Notes under the pieces: generated by a model
The model's input: only the letters and a program-made list of their open reading frames with translations
The model's database searches: none
Told to the model about the DNA's origin: nothing
Assembly: GCA_016793805.1 (NCBI GenBank)
Contig: JAEUIZ010000044.1
Span: 40,911 to 104,910 of the forward strand
DNA: 64,000 bases
Direction: 5' to 3'
Source: Phycisphaerae bacterium
Lineage (GTDB): Bacteria; Planctomycetota; Phycisphaerae; Phycisphaerales; UBA1924
Made by a program: the position numbers and the translations under genes
In this document: positions 27,145 through 35,528 of the stretch, piece by piece
Position numbering within the stretch: position 1 is the stretch's first letter
Layout of the letters: each line of letters opens with the position of its first letter

Positions 27145-28338
27145 CTACGCCGCCTCGATCGCCTCGCCGGGTCGCGTACGCAGCCCCCCGGCCTCGAACT
27201 CGTCCAGCGCCCGCATGACCTCCGCGGGCGTTGATGCGTCTCGCACCGTCTCCTTGAGCGGCCGACAGCCCACCGGCCGTCCACGCTCGTCGCGCGTCAC
27301 CAGTTCCTTCGCGAACCAACTGATCCGCCGACGGATCTGCACCATCGCGTAGTGCTCGCCCCGGTGCTCGAGCATCAGCCCGAGATATCGGCGGACGAAC
27401 GCCACCTTCTCGGCCTCGGTCGGCGGCGTGGGCATCTCGCCCCCGCCGATGATCTGCCGCTGCAGCGCCCACGCGTCGCGAAACAGCCACGGCCTCGACA
27501 GCGCCCCGCGACCGATCATCACGCCCGCGCAGCCCGTCCGCTGGATCATCTCGACGGCCAGTTCGGGCGTGGTCACGTCTCCGTTGCCGATGACCGGAAC
27601 GCGCCCCGCGACGGCCTCGACGACCCGCGCGATCCCCTCGTGCCGAACCGTCCCGCTGAACTTCATCTCCGTCGTCCTCCCGTGAACGGTGACGGCCGCG
27701 ACGCCCGCGTCGGCCAGGCTCCGCGCCAACCCCGGCGAGCAAGCGAGCCCCGCGTCGTAGTCCGCGGTGGACCAGCAGAGCCGGATCTTGCAGGTGAGCG
27801 GAACCGGAGTCGAGCCCGGGGGCCGCGCGCCATCGGCACCGCGCGCCAGGCTCGCGTCGCCCCGGCGATCGTCCCACTCATCTGGCGAGAGCGGGCAGCG
27901 TTCGAGTTCGCGGGTCACTCGCTCGACGATCCTCGCGGCCCGGGGCAGGTCGGTCAGGAGTTTCGAGCCTCCGTCCTTCTTGGTCACCTTGTCCACCGGG
28001 CAGCCCATGTTGATGTCCACGACCGTGGCGCCGTGCTCGACGGCCCATCGGGCTCCCTGGGCCATGATTTCCGGGTCGCTTCCGTACAGTTGCATCCCGA
28101 CCGGTTTGTCCGCGGCGTCGGTCCTGGCGAGGTCGAGCGAGGTCGCCGAGCCGCGGAGGAGCCCCTGGGGCGAGAGCAAGTCGGTGCAGGCGAGCCCGAC
28201 CCCACCGCTGCCCCCGCCGAGAAAGCCGGCCTCACGGACGACTCGGCGAAAGGCGAGATCGCAGTACCCCGCGATGGGCGCGAGGAGGAGATTCGTCGAG
28301 AGTCGAATCGGGCCAATCTGGAGGGGTACGCCCAGCAC
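27145..28338 (-). CDS. tRNA-dihydrouridine synthase (DusB-like)
   Basis: A 397-residue flavoenzyme reducing uridines in the tRNA D-loop with NADPH. LQIGPIRLSTNLLLAPIAGYCD opens the TIM barrel, INMGCPVDKV carries the catalytic Cys, and VTVHGRT and VIGNGDV are FMN-binding strands. A ~30-residue insert (CPLSPDEWDDRRGDASLARG region) is unusual. The GTG at 28338 is preferred: family similarity begins just after it and a TACCCT box ends 5 nt before it. An ATG at 28431 would add 31 unmatched residues. No Shine-Dalgarno is seen at either. Confidence 0.9.
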   Translation of the reverse strand: MLGVPLQIGPIRLSTNLLLAPIAGYCDLAFRRVVREAGFLGGGSGGVGLACTDLLSPQGLLRGSATSLDLARTDAADKPVGMQLYGSDPEIMAQGARWAVEHGATVVDINMGCPVDKVTKKDGGSKLLTDLPRAARIVERVTRELERCPLSPDEWDDRRGDASLARGADGARPPGSTPVPLTCKIRLCWSTADYDAGLACSPGLARSLADAGVAAVTVHGRTTEMKFSGTVRHEGIARVVEAVAGRVPVIGNGDVTTPELAVEMIQRTGCAGVMIGRGALSRPWLFRDAWALQRQIIGGGEMPTPPTEAEKVAFVRRYLGLMLEHRGEHYAMVQIRRRISWFAKELVTRDERGRPVGCRPLKETVRDASTPAEVMRALDEFEAGGLRTRPGEAIEAA

Positions 28339-28343
28339 GTTGA

Positions 28344-28349
28344 AGGGTA
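28344..28349 (-). promoter_or_regulatory. Putative -10 box for a leaderless dus transcript
   Basis: Minus-strand TACCCT, 5 nt before the GTG at 28338, with no Shine-Dalgarno between. No clear -35 box. Confidence 0.3.
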
Positions 28350-28578
28350 GGTGCCGCGTTCGAGGCGTCCGTCGCGCGATCCCAGTTTGGTGGCTGACAG
28401 GGGCAATCCACCTCAGGGGGTCGGGGTGCAACCGAGCGTGTCGGCGATGCGAACCTGATCGGCCGGCATCGAACCGGTCGCCGCGGAGGGCGCTCCACTG
28501 GGGAGAGTCGAGGAATCGAGGGATGTCGCGTGAAGGCGAGCGATCGGCCTAGCCGAACGCTGCGTCGGAGGGTATTCT

Positions 28579-29835
28579 GTGATGCAGATCATGTCGGATG
28601 CACGAGCGGAGCGTGGCTCCGCGACGAACGGAGCCCCTTCGATGAGCCTCGGCGAGCCCACCAGCACCCCGGTGACCGGGCATGTGACCTTGGACCCGGA
28701 CCGCAAGCACGACCCGCACGAGACGCGTTTCGGCGCGTTCCTGAAGGCGTGCATCAAACTCAAGGCGTCGGACCTGATCATGAAGAGCGGGCAGCCGCCG
28801 AAGGTGCGCGTCCGCGGGTCGCTCAAGCCGCTGGACACCGAGCCGATCACGCCCGAGGAGTTCGTCTCGATCGCCAAGCACATCCTGGACGAGGACGGGT
28901 GGGCGGACCTGCACAAACTGGGCTCGGCGGACTTCGCGTACGACTATGACTCGACGAGCCGGTTCCGCGTGAACCTGTTCCAGGCCCGCGGGAAGTTGTC
29001 GTGCGCGTGCCGATTGATCACGAGCAACATCCGGAAGTTCGACGAGTTGCACCTCCCGCCGATCATGTCGCAGATCGCGATGCAGCCGCAGGGGATCGTG
29101 CTGCTCTCGGGCGTGACGGGCTCGGGCAAGACGACGACGATCGCGTCGATGCTGGACTACGTGAACGAGCAGAAGGCGGTGCACATCGTCACGATCGAGG
29201 ACCCGATCGAGTACCTGCTGACGGACAAGAAGGCGACGATCAACCAGCGGGAGATCGGGATCGACTGCCTGGACTTCAAGGTCGCGCTGCGGGCGCTGGT
29301 CCGCGAGAACCCGGACATCGTGCTGGTGGGCGAGATGCGCGACAAGGAGACGTTCGAGGCCGCGCTGAACGCCGCCGAGACGGGGCACCTGGTGTACGGG
29401 ACGATCCACGCGTCGAGCACGACGCAGACGTTCAGCCGAATCTACGGCCTGTTCGAGCAGGACGAGCGCGAGCAGGTGCGCAAGATGCTGGCGTACCAGA
29501 TGCGGGCGTTCGTGTACCAGAAACTCCTGCCCACGCTGCACGAGCACATCCACCGGATCCCCGCGCTGGAGATCCTGGTGAACAACATCGTCGTGACCAA
29601 GCACATCCTCGAGGGGCGCGAGGGCGAACTCCGCGAGTACCTCAAGAACATCGAGGCGATCCAGTCGGGGATGAAGGACTTCAACCAATCGCTGGTGGAA
29701 CTCGTCGAGAACGAGATGATCCACATGCGGGTGGCGCTGGAGGCCTCGCCGAACGTGGACGAACTCCAGATGCGCCTCAAGAAACTCGGCGGCACACGCC
29801 GCATGGGACAGGGAGCCGCGAGCAGTTCGGCATAG
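28579..29835 (+). CDS. PilT/PilU-type retraction ATPase
   Basis: A 418-residue secretion ATPase of the PilT/PilU branch. GGAGGG lies 9 nt before the ATG; ATGs at 28591 and 28642 are alternatives. The N-terminal domain contains ASDLIMKSGQPPKVR, followed by Walker A GVTGSGKTTT (about residue 178), the Asp box EDPIEYLL, Walker B LVGEMRDKET and the His box TGHLVYGTIHA. In the family such hexamers disassemble type IV pili. The pseudopilins lie 2-5 kb away, but no PilB, PilC or PilQ gene is in the window, so the partner machine is unknown. Confidence 0.93.
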   Translation: MMQIMSDARAERGSATNGAPSMSLGEPTSTPVTGHVTLDPDRKHDPHETRFGAFLKACIKLKASDLIMKSGQPPKVRVRGSLKPLDTEPITPEEFVSIAKHILDEDGWADLHKLGSADFAYDYDSTSRFRVNLFQARGKLSCACRLITSNIRKFDELHLPPIMSQIAMQPQGIVLLSGVTGSGKTTTIASMLDYVNEQKAVHIVTIEDPIEYLLTDKKATINQREIGIDCLDFKVALRALVRENPDIVLVGEMRDKETFEAALNAAETGHLVYGTIHASSTTQTFSRIYGLFEQDEREQVRKMLAYQMRAFVYQKLLPTLHEHIHRIPALEILVNNIVVTKHILEGREGELREYLKNIEAIQSGMKDFNQSLVELVENEMIHMRVALEASPNVDELQMRLKKLGGTRRMGQGAASSSA

Positions 29836-29860
29836 GGCACGCCTGTGGCCTCGAGGGCGG

Positions 29861-30700
29861 CTATGGACACCCGGCCGCGAACGCCGACGAGAACGTGATC
29901 GCGTCGCGAATGTCGACGTGCGCGTCGTCCGTCATGTCCGCCGAGCAATCGTTGAGCGCGTACTCCTGGAGGAACCGAGTGAAGTCGAGGGCCGTGAGCG
30001 CGCCGTCGCCGTCGATGTCGGCCCCGCATCGCTGCGTGACACGAACGCGGTCGAACGCGGCGAGGGCCCGGGCGCGCTCCGAACGGGCCGTGCCCTGCAG
30101 CACGCCGACGGTCCACTCCGGCGCGTACTCGCACAACTCCCACGGGAAGTCCATGGCCCACACCCGCGTGCCCGAGTCGTCGCTGACGGCCAGTCGCACC
30201 CGCCGCTGTCCAACGTCCATCACGTACGTGTACCAACGGTTGGTCGTCCATGGCTGGGCGGTCGGAAAGATCCCCGCCCACCCCGCAACCTCCACGCGCA
30301 CCCACACCGGGCCTTGATCGGGGGTCGCGTGGAGCGCCATCGCCATGTACACGTCCCCGAATGGGAACATCAGGATCGCCTCCGCGGGCGATTCGTCCAG
30401 CGACAGCGGCATGACGCCGAACTCCACGAGCGTGCTCCGCACGCGAAACGTCGGCGTCCACAGATACCCGAGCCGCATCGGGCCTGCCAACTCGCTCTCG
30501 AGCATGAGCACGGAACGATCCCCGAGGCGCTGGATCGAGGTGGAGGTCGGCGCTCCGCTCTGCAGCGGGCCGTTGGTCGCCGGCACCCAGACCGAGGGAT
30601 CGAGCCGAACGAACGACTCGTCGATCACGACCCGAGGCGTCTGTGCCCAGGCCACGAAGGGAAATCCCGCGGCCGCGAGCCACCACGCGATGCGTCGCAT
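29861..30700 (-). CDS. Exported protein with dockerin-like C-terminus
   Basis: A 279-residue protein. The ATG at 30700, after a GGAGAT site, gives a signal peptide (RRIAWWLAAAGFPFVAWA). Upstream frame extension only covers shadow sequence of the next gene. The middle is a beta-rich region resembling lectin/glucanase-type jelly rolls (MRLGYLWTPTFRV, WYTYVMDVGQRRVRLAVSDDSG), with no catalytic residues assigned. The end has two EF-hand/dockerin-like loops (CGADIDGDGALTALDF and later DDAHVDIRDAI) and finishes FAAGCP, like the other exported proteins here. Convergent with the PilT-type gene. Confidence 0.75.
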   Translation of the reverse strand: MRRIAWWLAAAGFPFVAWAQTPRVVIDESFVRLDPSVWVPATNGPLQSGAPTSTSIQRLGDRSVLMLESELAGPMRLGYLWTPTFRVRSTLVEFGVMPLSLDESPAEAILMFPFGDVYMAMALHATPDQGPVWVRVEVAGWAGIFPTAQPWTTNRWYTYVMDVGQRRVRLAVSDDSGTRVWAMDFPWELCEYAPEWTVGVLQGTARSERARALAAFDRVRVTQRCGADIDGDGALTALDFTRFLQEYALNDCSADMTDDAHVDIRDAITFSSAFAAGCP

Positions 30701-30774
30701 GCACCGATCTCCGCGGCGGGTTCCCGTTCCCGGCCTCGCCTGATCGTACCGTGCGGCTCCGATCCAAGTTCCCG

Positions 30775-31410
30775 CTACGGGCACCCCGCCGCGTACAGGT
30801 TGAGGAAGCAAACAAAGTCGTTGACGTTCAGCACGGGCGAGGCCGTGCTCGCGTCGCAGTTGGCGCGGGAGTCGCCCGCGGCGTAGAGGTTCAAGAAGCA
30901 CGCGAAGTCGTTGACGTTCAGCACCGGCGGGGCCGTGCTCCCGTCGCAGTTGGCGGCGCACAGCGCGGCCGGCGTCTCGAGCATCCCCGTCACGACCTCG
31001 AGCGGATCATCGCCGCACGGGTCCGTGCCCGAGGGTCCGATCAAGCCGGGGTGGTACCCGATCTCTCCCGGCGAGTCGGCGCGCGGCGTGAGGATCTCCA
31101 CGCCGTTGGGCACCCCGTCGCCGTCGGAATCAAGCCCGTCGAGCACGTCGAGCGCCTGCTCGATCGGGAGCATCTCGATTTTGAGGAGGTTGCGGAGTTG
31201 CATCCTGTAGCACGAGCCGGGGAGGAACCGGGCCGGCGGATGGTGGCAGGTGTTGCACTCCGACCCGGTCAGCGTCATCATCCGCTGCGGGATCGTGGAC
31301 GTGGGATACTTGGCCTTCCACGCGGTGAGGTAGTGCGGGAAGCCCTGCACCGGGATCGCCGCGGCCGCGAGAAGCCCTGCCGCTCCTGCCAACACAAGCG
31401 CACGACGCAT
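30775..31410 (-). CDS. Exported CxxCH protein with two GC-type dockerin-like repeats
   Basis: A 211-residue protein after GGAGGT. A signal peptide (RRALVLAGAAGLLAAAAIP) is followed by a domain containing ECNTCHH, one CxxCH haem-attachment motif, and a DSDGDGVPNGVE-type calcium-binding loop. The C-terminus carries two ~28-residue repeats of the form NCDxSTxxPxLNVNDFxCFLNLYAAG, the last ending AGCP. This suggests a surface or periplasmic c-type cytochrome-like protein tethered by the dockerin-like repeats, but haem binding is inferred from the motif alone. Confidence 0.8.
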   Translation of the reverse strand: MRRALVLAGAAGLLAAAAIPVQGFPHYLTAWKAKYPTSTIPQRMMTLTGSECNTCHHPPARFLPGSCYRMQLRNLLKIEMLPIEQALDVLDGLDSDGDGVPNGVEILTPRADSPGEIGYHPGLIGPSGTDPCGDDPLEVVTGMLETPAALCAANCDGSTAPPVLNVNDFACFLNLYAAGDSRANCDASTASPVLNVNDFVCFLNLYAAGCP

Positions 31411-31471
31411 ACACACCTCCGATCGCCCGGCCTGCTTGTGGCCAAACGACGGTAGGCCGGCTCGATTGCCC

Positions 31472-31885
31472 CTATCGGGCGAGGCGACGGACGCCGCCGA
31501 CGGCGCGGGCCAGGGGGTTGTCCAGGAAGCCCCCGCGATCCACGACGTCATGCCCCCCCGCTGGCGGAACGGGCTCCTGGCGTGCCATGGGGGGGGAGGC
31601 GGGTGCGGCGGGGGCCGAGGCCGACGCGCCGAACGTCACCTGCAACTCCGCGGCGACGCGCATGCCGAGCGTGTCGGCGAGCACAAGCCGAACCTGCTCG
31701 ATGGCCTCGGGCGTGGGCGCGATCCCGGAACGCTGATCGCTGGCCAGGCGGCCCACGATCTCGCGCCAGACCTGCTCGGCCAGGGTCGCACGAACCTCCT
31801 CCGCGATCTTTGCGACACGCGGACGAAGGATCTGCTCGACGTATTCCTCGTAGTACGGCAACTGGGCTCGTGCCGGCTGGCTCAT
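31472..31885 (-). CDS. Hypothetical protein, helical
   Basis: A 137-residue protein starting after GAGGAGA. The first ~85 residues look alpha-helical and charged (YYEEYVEQILRPRVAKIAEE); a Pro/Ala-rich linker (ASAPAAPASPP) and a short basic tail follow. No signal peptide, membrane segment or family is recognised. Confidence 0.6.
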   Translation of the reverse strand: MSQPARAQLPYYEEYVEQILRPRVAKIAEEVRATLAEQVWREIVGRLASDQRSGIAPTPEAIEQVRLVLADTLGMRVAAELQVTFGASASAPAAPASPPMARQEPVPPAGGHDVVDRGGFLDNPLARAVGGVRRLAR

Positions 31886-32004
31886 CGCTGGTCTCCTCGT
31901 GCTTTGCGTCGATCAATCAGACATCGCGATCCCGCCCGCGGCCACTCGCGCCGTCGCTTCACGCGCCGGCCTGCCGTCCGTGACGCGCACGCCCGGCCCG
32001 AGAA

Positions 32005-32664
32005 CTACTTCTTGTCCTTCAGGCCCGCGACCTCCGCCTCGGTCATCCGGCGGACGGACTCGATCGTGACGGCCTTGAGCGGGACGTCATCGTGCACCCC
32101 CCGCCTCCCGACCTCGACGGCCCGGATCTTGTCGACGACCTCCATCCCTCGGACCACCTTCCCGAACACCGCGTACCCGGCGCCGTCGCGCTGCGGCTTG
32201 TCGAGGAAGGGGTTGTCCACCACGTTGATGAAGAACTGGGCCCGGGCCGAATCCGGATTCCCGCCCACGCGGGCCATCGCCAGCGACCCGCGGACGTTCT
32301 TGAGCCCGTTCTCCCACTCGTTCTTGATCCCCTGCCCGGCCTCCTTCTCCTTCATCTCCGCGTTGAAGCCCCCGCCCTGGATCATGAAGTTGGAGATGAC
32401 GCGGTGGAAGATGGTGCCGTCGTAGAACTGCTTGTCCACGTAGCCCAGGAAGTTCTTGACCGTGACCGGGGCCTTCTCCTGGTTGAGTTCGATCGCGATC
32501 TCGCCCAATGATGTCTTCATCTGCACGTACACGAGAGCCTCCGTGGATGCCGGTTTCGGTGCGGACGCGGGGGCAGGCTTGCCGGGCTCCGCGGGCTTGG
32601 AATCCTGCCCGAGGGCCGTCGCCGCCATCGCCACCATCGCGCCGAGGAACGCCAACGACTTCAT
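32005..32664 (-). CDS. Exported cyclophilin-type peptidyl-prolyl isomerase
   Basis: A 219-residue protein with a signal peptide, a Pro/Ala-rich linker (~residues 22-45) and a cyclophilin domain: KTSLGEIAIELNQEKAPVTVKNF, FHRVISNFMIQGGGF (active-site Arg), and LAMARVGGNPDSARAQFFI. It should catalyse cis-trans isomerisation of proline bonds in exported proteins. The ATG has a GGAGG site, and its 5' leader contains a perfect 9-bp inverted repeat directly next to that site. Confidence 0.94.
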   Translation of the reverse strand: MKSLAFLGAMVAMAATALGQDSKPAEPGKPAPASAPKPASTEALVYVQMKTSLGEIAIELNQEKAPVTVKNFLGYVDKQFYDGTIFHRVISNFMIQGGGFNAEMKEKEAGQGIKNEWENGLKNVRGSLAMARVGGNPDSARAQFFINVVDNPFLDKPQRDGAGYAVFGKVVRGMEVVDKIRAVEVGRRGVHDDVPLKAVTIESVRRMTEAEVAGLKDKK

Positions 32665-32670
32665 GGATCA

Positions 32671-32722
32671 CCTCCGAACCGCGGAATCAGCCGCGGTTCA
32701 TGCTATCGGACTTGGGAGTATA
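32671..32722 (-). promoter_or_regulatory. PPIase 5' leader: -10 box, perfect inverted repeat and ribosome site
   Basis: On the minus strand TATACT (32717-32722) is followed by GAACCGCGG/CCGCGGTTC (32676-32699, 6-nt spacer) and immediately by GGAGG (32671-32675). The repeat would lie inside the transcript and could fold against the ribosome site, or bind a dimeric regulator as DNA. Confidence 0.5.
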
Positions 32723-32774
32723 GGGGGTTCGGGCTGCGCCGAGTCGTGCCACGCACCGGCGGGCCAGCGGTTCG

Positions 32775-33230
32775 CTATCCCCACCATGCCCAACTGGCGC
32801 CGGCAACGGCGTTCCCGATCACCGCGACGACAAGCAGGCACAGCATCGGGTCGAGCAGCCGCTCCTCGCCCATGCGACGGGAGCCCAGGAGCATGGCCGC
32901 GATGCCCAGTTGCACGGCCACGACCACGAGGAATCCCCTGGCGCCGATCGTCCAGGGAGTGGGGAAGCGCTCGTGCAACGCGTGCGAGGTCCAGCCCGCG
33001 GCCGCCAGCGGGATCCCTTGCACGACAAGTTCGAGCCGATCGGTCAGCGGGAGGTCCTGGCTCTTGGGCACGAGGTAGTGGACCTGCGCGGCGGCCACGC
33101 ACGCCCCCACGATCGCCTGGATGCCCAGCCCCTGCGCGAACGCCACGAGCCACGTCCGTACGCCCGACCACAGGAGCGTGAGCGACGCGGCCACCAGCAA
33201 CAACCCGAGCGTGGTGAGGATCGTGTCCAA
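32775..33230 (-). CDS. Four-helix integral membrane protein, unknown
   Basis: A 151-residue protein of about four hydrophobic segments (ILTTLGLLLVAASLTLLW, GLGIQAIVGACVAAAQ, GFLVVVAVQLGIAAMLLG, LLVVAVIGNAVAGASW). The start is taken as TTG at 33230 because GGGAGGAG lies just upstream; the in-frame ATG at 33332 would add Arg/Gly-rich sequence without a ribosome site. The family is not recognised. Confidence 0.6.
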   Translation of the reverse strand: MDTILTTLGLLLVAASLTLLWSGVRTWLVAFAQGLGIQAIVGACVAAAQVHYLVPKSQDLPLTDRLELVVQGIPLAAAGWTSHALHERFPTPWTIGARGFLVVVAVQLGIAAMLLGSRRMGEERLLDPMLCLLVVAVIGNAVAGASWAWWG

Positions 33231-33364
33231 GGCTCTCTCTCCTCCCCCCCCGAGATCGGCCCGAATGGCATGCCGCCCCGGTTCCCCCGCCGGCCCCGCC
33301 GCTAGACTTGGGCGGATCTGCGGGCGGCGCACGCCCGCGAACGTCCGCGAACCACGGAGCCCCG

Positions 33365-34939
33365 ATGTTCGAGCGATTGTCCGAGAGCTTTGGGAACCTC
33401 TACCGCCGGCTGTCCGGGAAGGGCGCGATCTCCGAGTCCAACGTGCAGGAGGCGCTGGCCGACGTGCGGGCGGCCCTGCTCGAGGCGGACGTCAACGCCG
33501 ATGTCGTCAACGACTTCACCGCCGCCGTGCTCAAGGACTCGGTCGGGCAGCAGGTGACCAAGAGCCTCAAGCCCGGCGAGGAGATGATCGGGATTGTCTA
33601 TCGCCGGCTGATCGACCTGCTCGGAGGCGCGCCCCCGATCTCCGACGACCGGCTGGGCGAACTGACGCAGGAGGCCGCGCAGACGATCGGCGTCAGCCTC
33701 CCCGCCCCCGCGGCCACCGATTCCGGGATCATGCGTGTCGCGCCCGGCCCCACGGTGGTCATGATGTGCGGGCTCCAGGGCTCGGGCAAGACGACGACCT
33801 GCGGCAAGATCGCGGCCTATCTCAAGAAGCGCGGGCGGTCGGTCATGCTCGCCGCGGTGGACCTCCAGCGGCCCGCGGCCGTGGACCAACTCGAGACCAT
33901 CGCCAAGCAGGTGCAGGCGGACCAGCCCGGCGGCGCCGCGGTGCTGTTCTACAGCGAGCCGGACAAGGTCGCGGCGTACGGCAAGGCGATCGGCGCGGCG
34001 GTCACGGTTGCCCAGCACGCGCTGACCGCCGCCCGCAAGGCCGGAGTCGACACGCTCATCCTCGACACTGCGGGCCGGCTCCACGTCAACGACGAACTGA
34101 TGAACGAGTTGTCGGCGATCGACCGCTCGGTCCACCCGCACCAGATCTTCCTCGTCGTGGACTCGATGAGCGGGCAGGACGCGATGACCTCGGCCAAGGC
34201 GTTCCACCAGCGCCTCAACGTCGACGGGCTCATCCTCACGAAGTTCGACTCCGACGCCCGTGGCGGCGCCGCGATCTCCGCTCGGTCCGTCACCGGCGCG
34301 CCGATCCGCTTCGTGGGCGTGGGCGAGAAACTCGACGCGCTCGAGGAGTTCCACGCCGAACGCATGGCCGGTCGCATCCTCGGCATGGGCGACGTCGTCT
34401 CGCTCGTCGAGAAGGCGCAGGAGCAGGTCTCCGCGGAAGAGGCGGCCAAACTCGAGGCCAAACTCGCGCGGGGCGAGATGTCGATGGAGGACTTCCTCGG
34501 GCAACTCCGCGCCCTGCGGCGGATGGGCCCGCTCAAGCAACTCATGGGGCTCATCCCCGGGGTCGGCGCGGCGCTCAAGGGCGTGCAAGTTGACGACAAG
34601 CAACTTGATCGCGTCGAGGCCATCATCCACTCGATGACCAAGAAGGAGCGGGCCAAGCCGGACATCATCGACCACTCGCGTCGCCGGCGTATCGCCGGGG
34701 GCTCGGGCACCAAGCCCGACGAGGTGAGCCTCCTCGTCAAGCAGTTCCAGACCATCAGCAAACTCAGCAAGGGCATGGCGGGCATGAGCGCCGCCGCCAA
34801 GGTCAAGGCCGTCCGCGAACTCAGTTCCGGGGGCATGGAGGGTCTGGTGCCCGGGCTGTCGGGCATGCCCGGCCTCGGGACCAAGGGTTCCACCCGAACG
34901 TCGAGCGTGAAGGACCGATTCAAGAAGCGAAGGAAATAG
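33365..34939 (+). CDS. ffh: Signal recognition particle protein Ffh (SRP54)
   Basis: A 524-residue protein, ATG after GGAG. The N domain (FERLSESFGNLYRRLSGKG) precedes the G domain: MMCGLQGSGKTTTCGKIA (G1, ~residue 137), AAVDLQRPAAVDQL, LDTAGRLHVND (G3), TKFDSDARGGAA (G4) and VGVGEKLDAL. The C-terminal M domain has the Met-rich FLGQLRALRRMGPLKQLMG and a Gly/Met-rich tail. Ffh with 4.5S RNA delivers signal-bearing ribosomes to FtsY. No 4.5S RNA gene was recognised nearby. TAGACT at 33303-33308 may be the -10. Confidence 0.97.
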   Translation: MFERLSESFGNLYRRLSGKGAISESNVQEALADVRAALLEADVNADVVNDFTAAVLKDSVGQQVTKSLKPGEEMIGIVYRRLIDLLGGAPPISDDRLGELTQEAAQTIGVSLPAPAATDSGIMRVAPGPTVVMMCGLQGSGKTTTCGKIAAYLKKRGRSVMLAAVDLQRPAAVDQLETIAKQVQADQPGGAAVLFYSEPDKVAAYGKAIGAAVTVAQHALTAARKAGVDTLILDTAGRLHVNDELMNELSAIDRSVHPHQIFLVVDSMSGQDAMTSAKAFHQRLNVDGLILTKFDSDARGGAAISARSVTGAPIRFVGVGEKLDALEEFHAERMAGRILGMGDVVSLVEKAQEQVSAEEAAKLEAKLARGEMSMEDFLGQLRALRRMGPLKQLMGLIPGVGAALKGVQVDDKQLDRVEAIIHSMTKKERAKPDIIDHSRRRRIAGGSGTKPDEVSLLVKQFQTISKLSKGMAGMSAAAKVKAVRELSSGGMEGLVPGLSGMPGLGTKGSTRTSSVKDRFKKRRK

Positions 34940-35011
34940 CCACGCAAGCCCGCGCCGGCGCACGTTCGCGACCGGCGCACGCCGCAGCGACCGGGGGAGG
35001 GGAAAGAGACC

Positions 35012-35299
35012 ATGGCCGATCAGAACAGCATTGGTCCGCTCACGCCGCACGAGGACGAGGAGTTCGTCTCGCAGACCGTGTACCTGTCGGGACACGCCTA
35101 TCGCCGATGCCGGTTTGACCGCTGCACGTTCGTGGTGACGAACATGCCGTTCGTGATGCAGGAGAACCGGATCGTGGGGTGCAACTGGCGGATCGAGTGC
35201 GACGTGCTGTGGGGCGACCCGAACACTCGCTCAAACCTCCGTCGCCTGCTCGACGCGATCGACGGGGCGATGGACGAGTTGGGCATGCCGCCGCGGTAG
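35012..35299 (+). CDS. Small conserved-looking hypothetical protein
   Basis: A 95-residue protein with a strong ribosome site (GGGGGAGGGG region). It reads [29 protein letters not shown] in pieces, a pattern like pentapeptide-repeat or short beta proteins with paired Cys (RCRFDRC), then a Cys-containing WRIECDV and a helical C-terminus. No family is assigned. The 72-bp gap before it holds a 10-bp direct repeat (CCGGCGCACG at 34955 and 34972). Confidence 0.65.
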   Translation: MADQNSIGPLTPHEDEEFVSQTVYLSGHAYRRCRFDRCTFVVTNMPFVMQENRIVGCNWRIECDVLWGDPNTRSNLRRLLDAIDGAMDELGMPPR

Positions 35300-35396
35300 C
35301 GCCCCCCCTCCCGTCACCCTGGTCTCCGCAAGCGACCCCAACATCTCGGGCCCAGGGGGAGACCGAGCACTATTGGCAGGGGCCGAGGGGCGTGCG

Positions 35397-35425
35397 CTTG
35401 CATCCCGCCGGCGACGCGCAACAAT
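35397..35425 (+). promoter_or_regulatory. Putative promoter of glnN
   Basis: CTTGCA, 17 bp, AACAAT. The downstream part TCCCGCCGG resembles the spacers at 11801 and 23637. The transcript leader would be ~95 nt. No nitrogen-regulator operator was recognised in the 229-bp gap. Confidence 0.4.
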
Positions 35426-35528
35426 AGCGGGTCTAGGCCGCCCCTCGCACCCCCATCCCACTGCCTCGGCCAGCGCCGGCCGGTTCGGTGGGTCGATCGC
35501 CAGAGGCTCCCAGCCACGGAGGTCCGCC

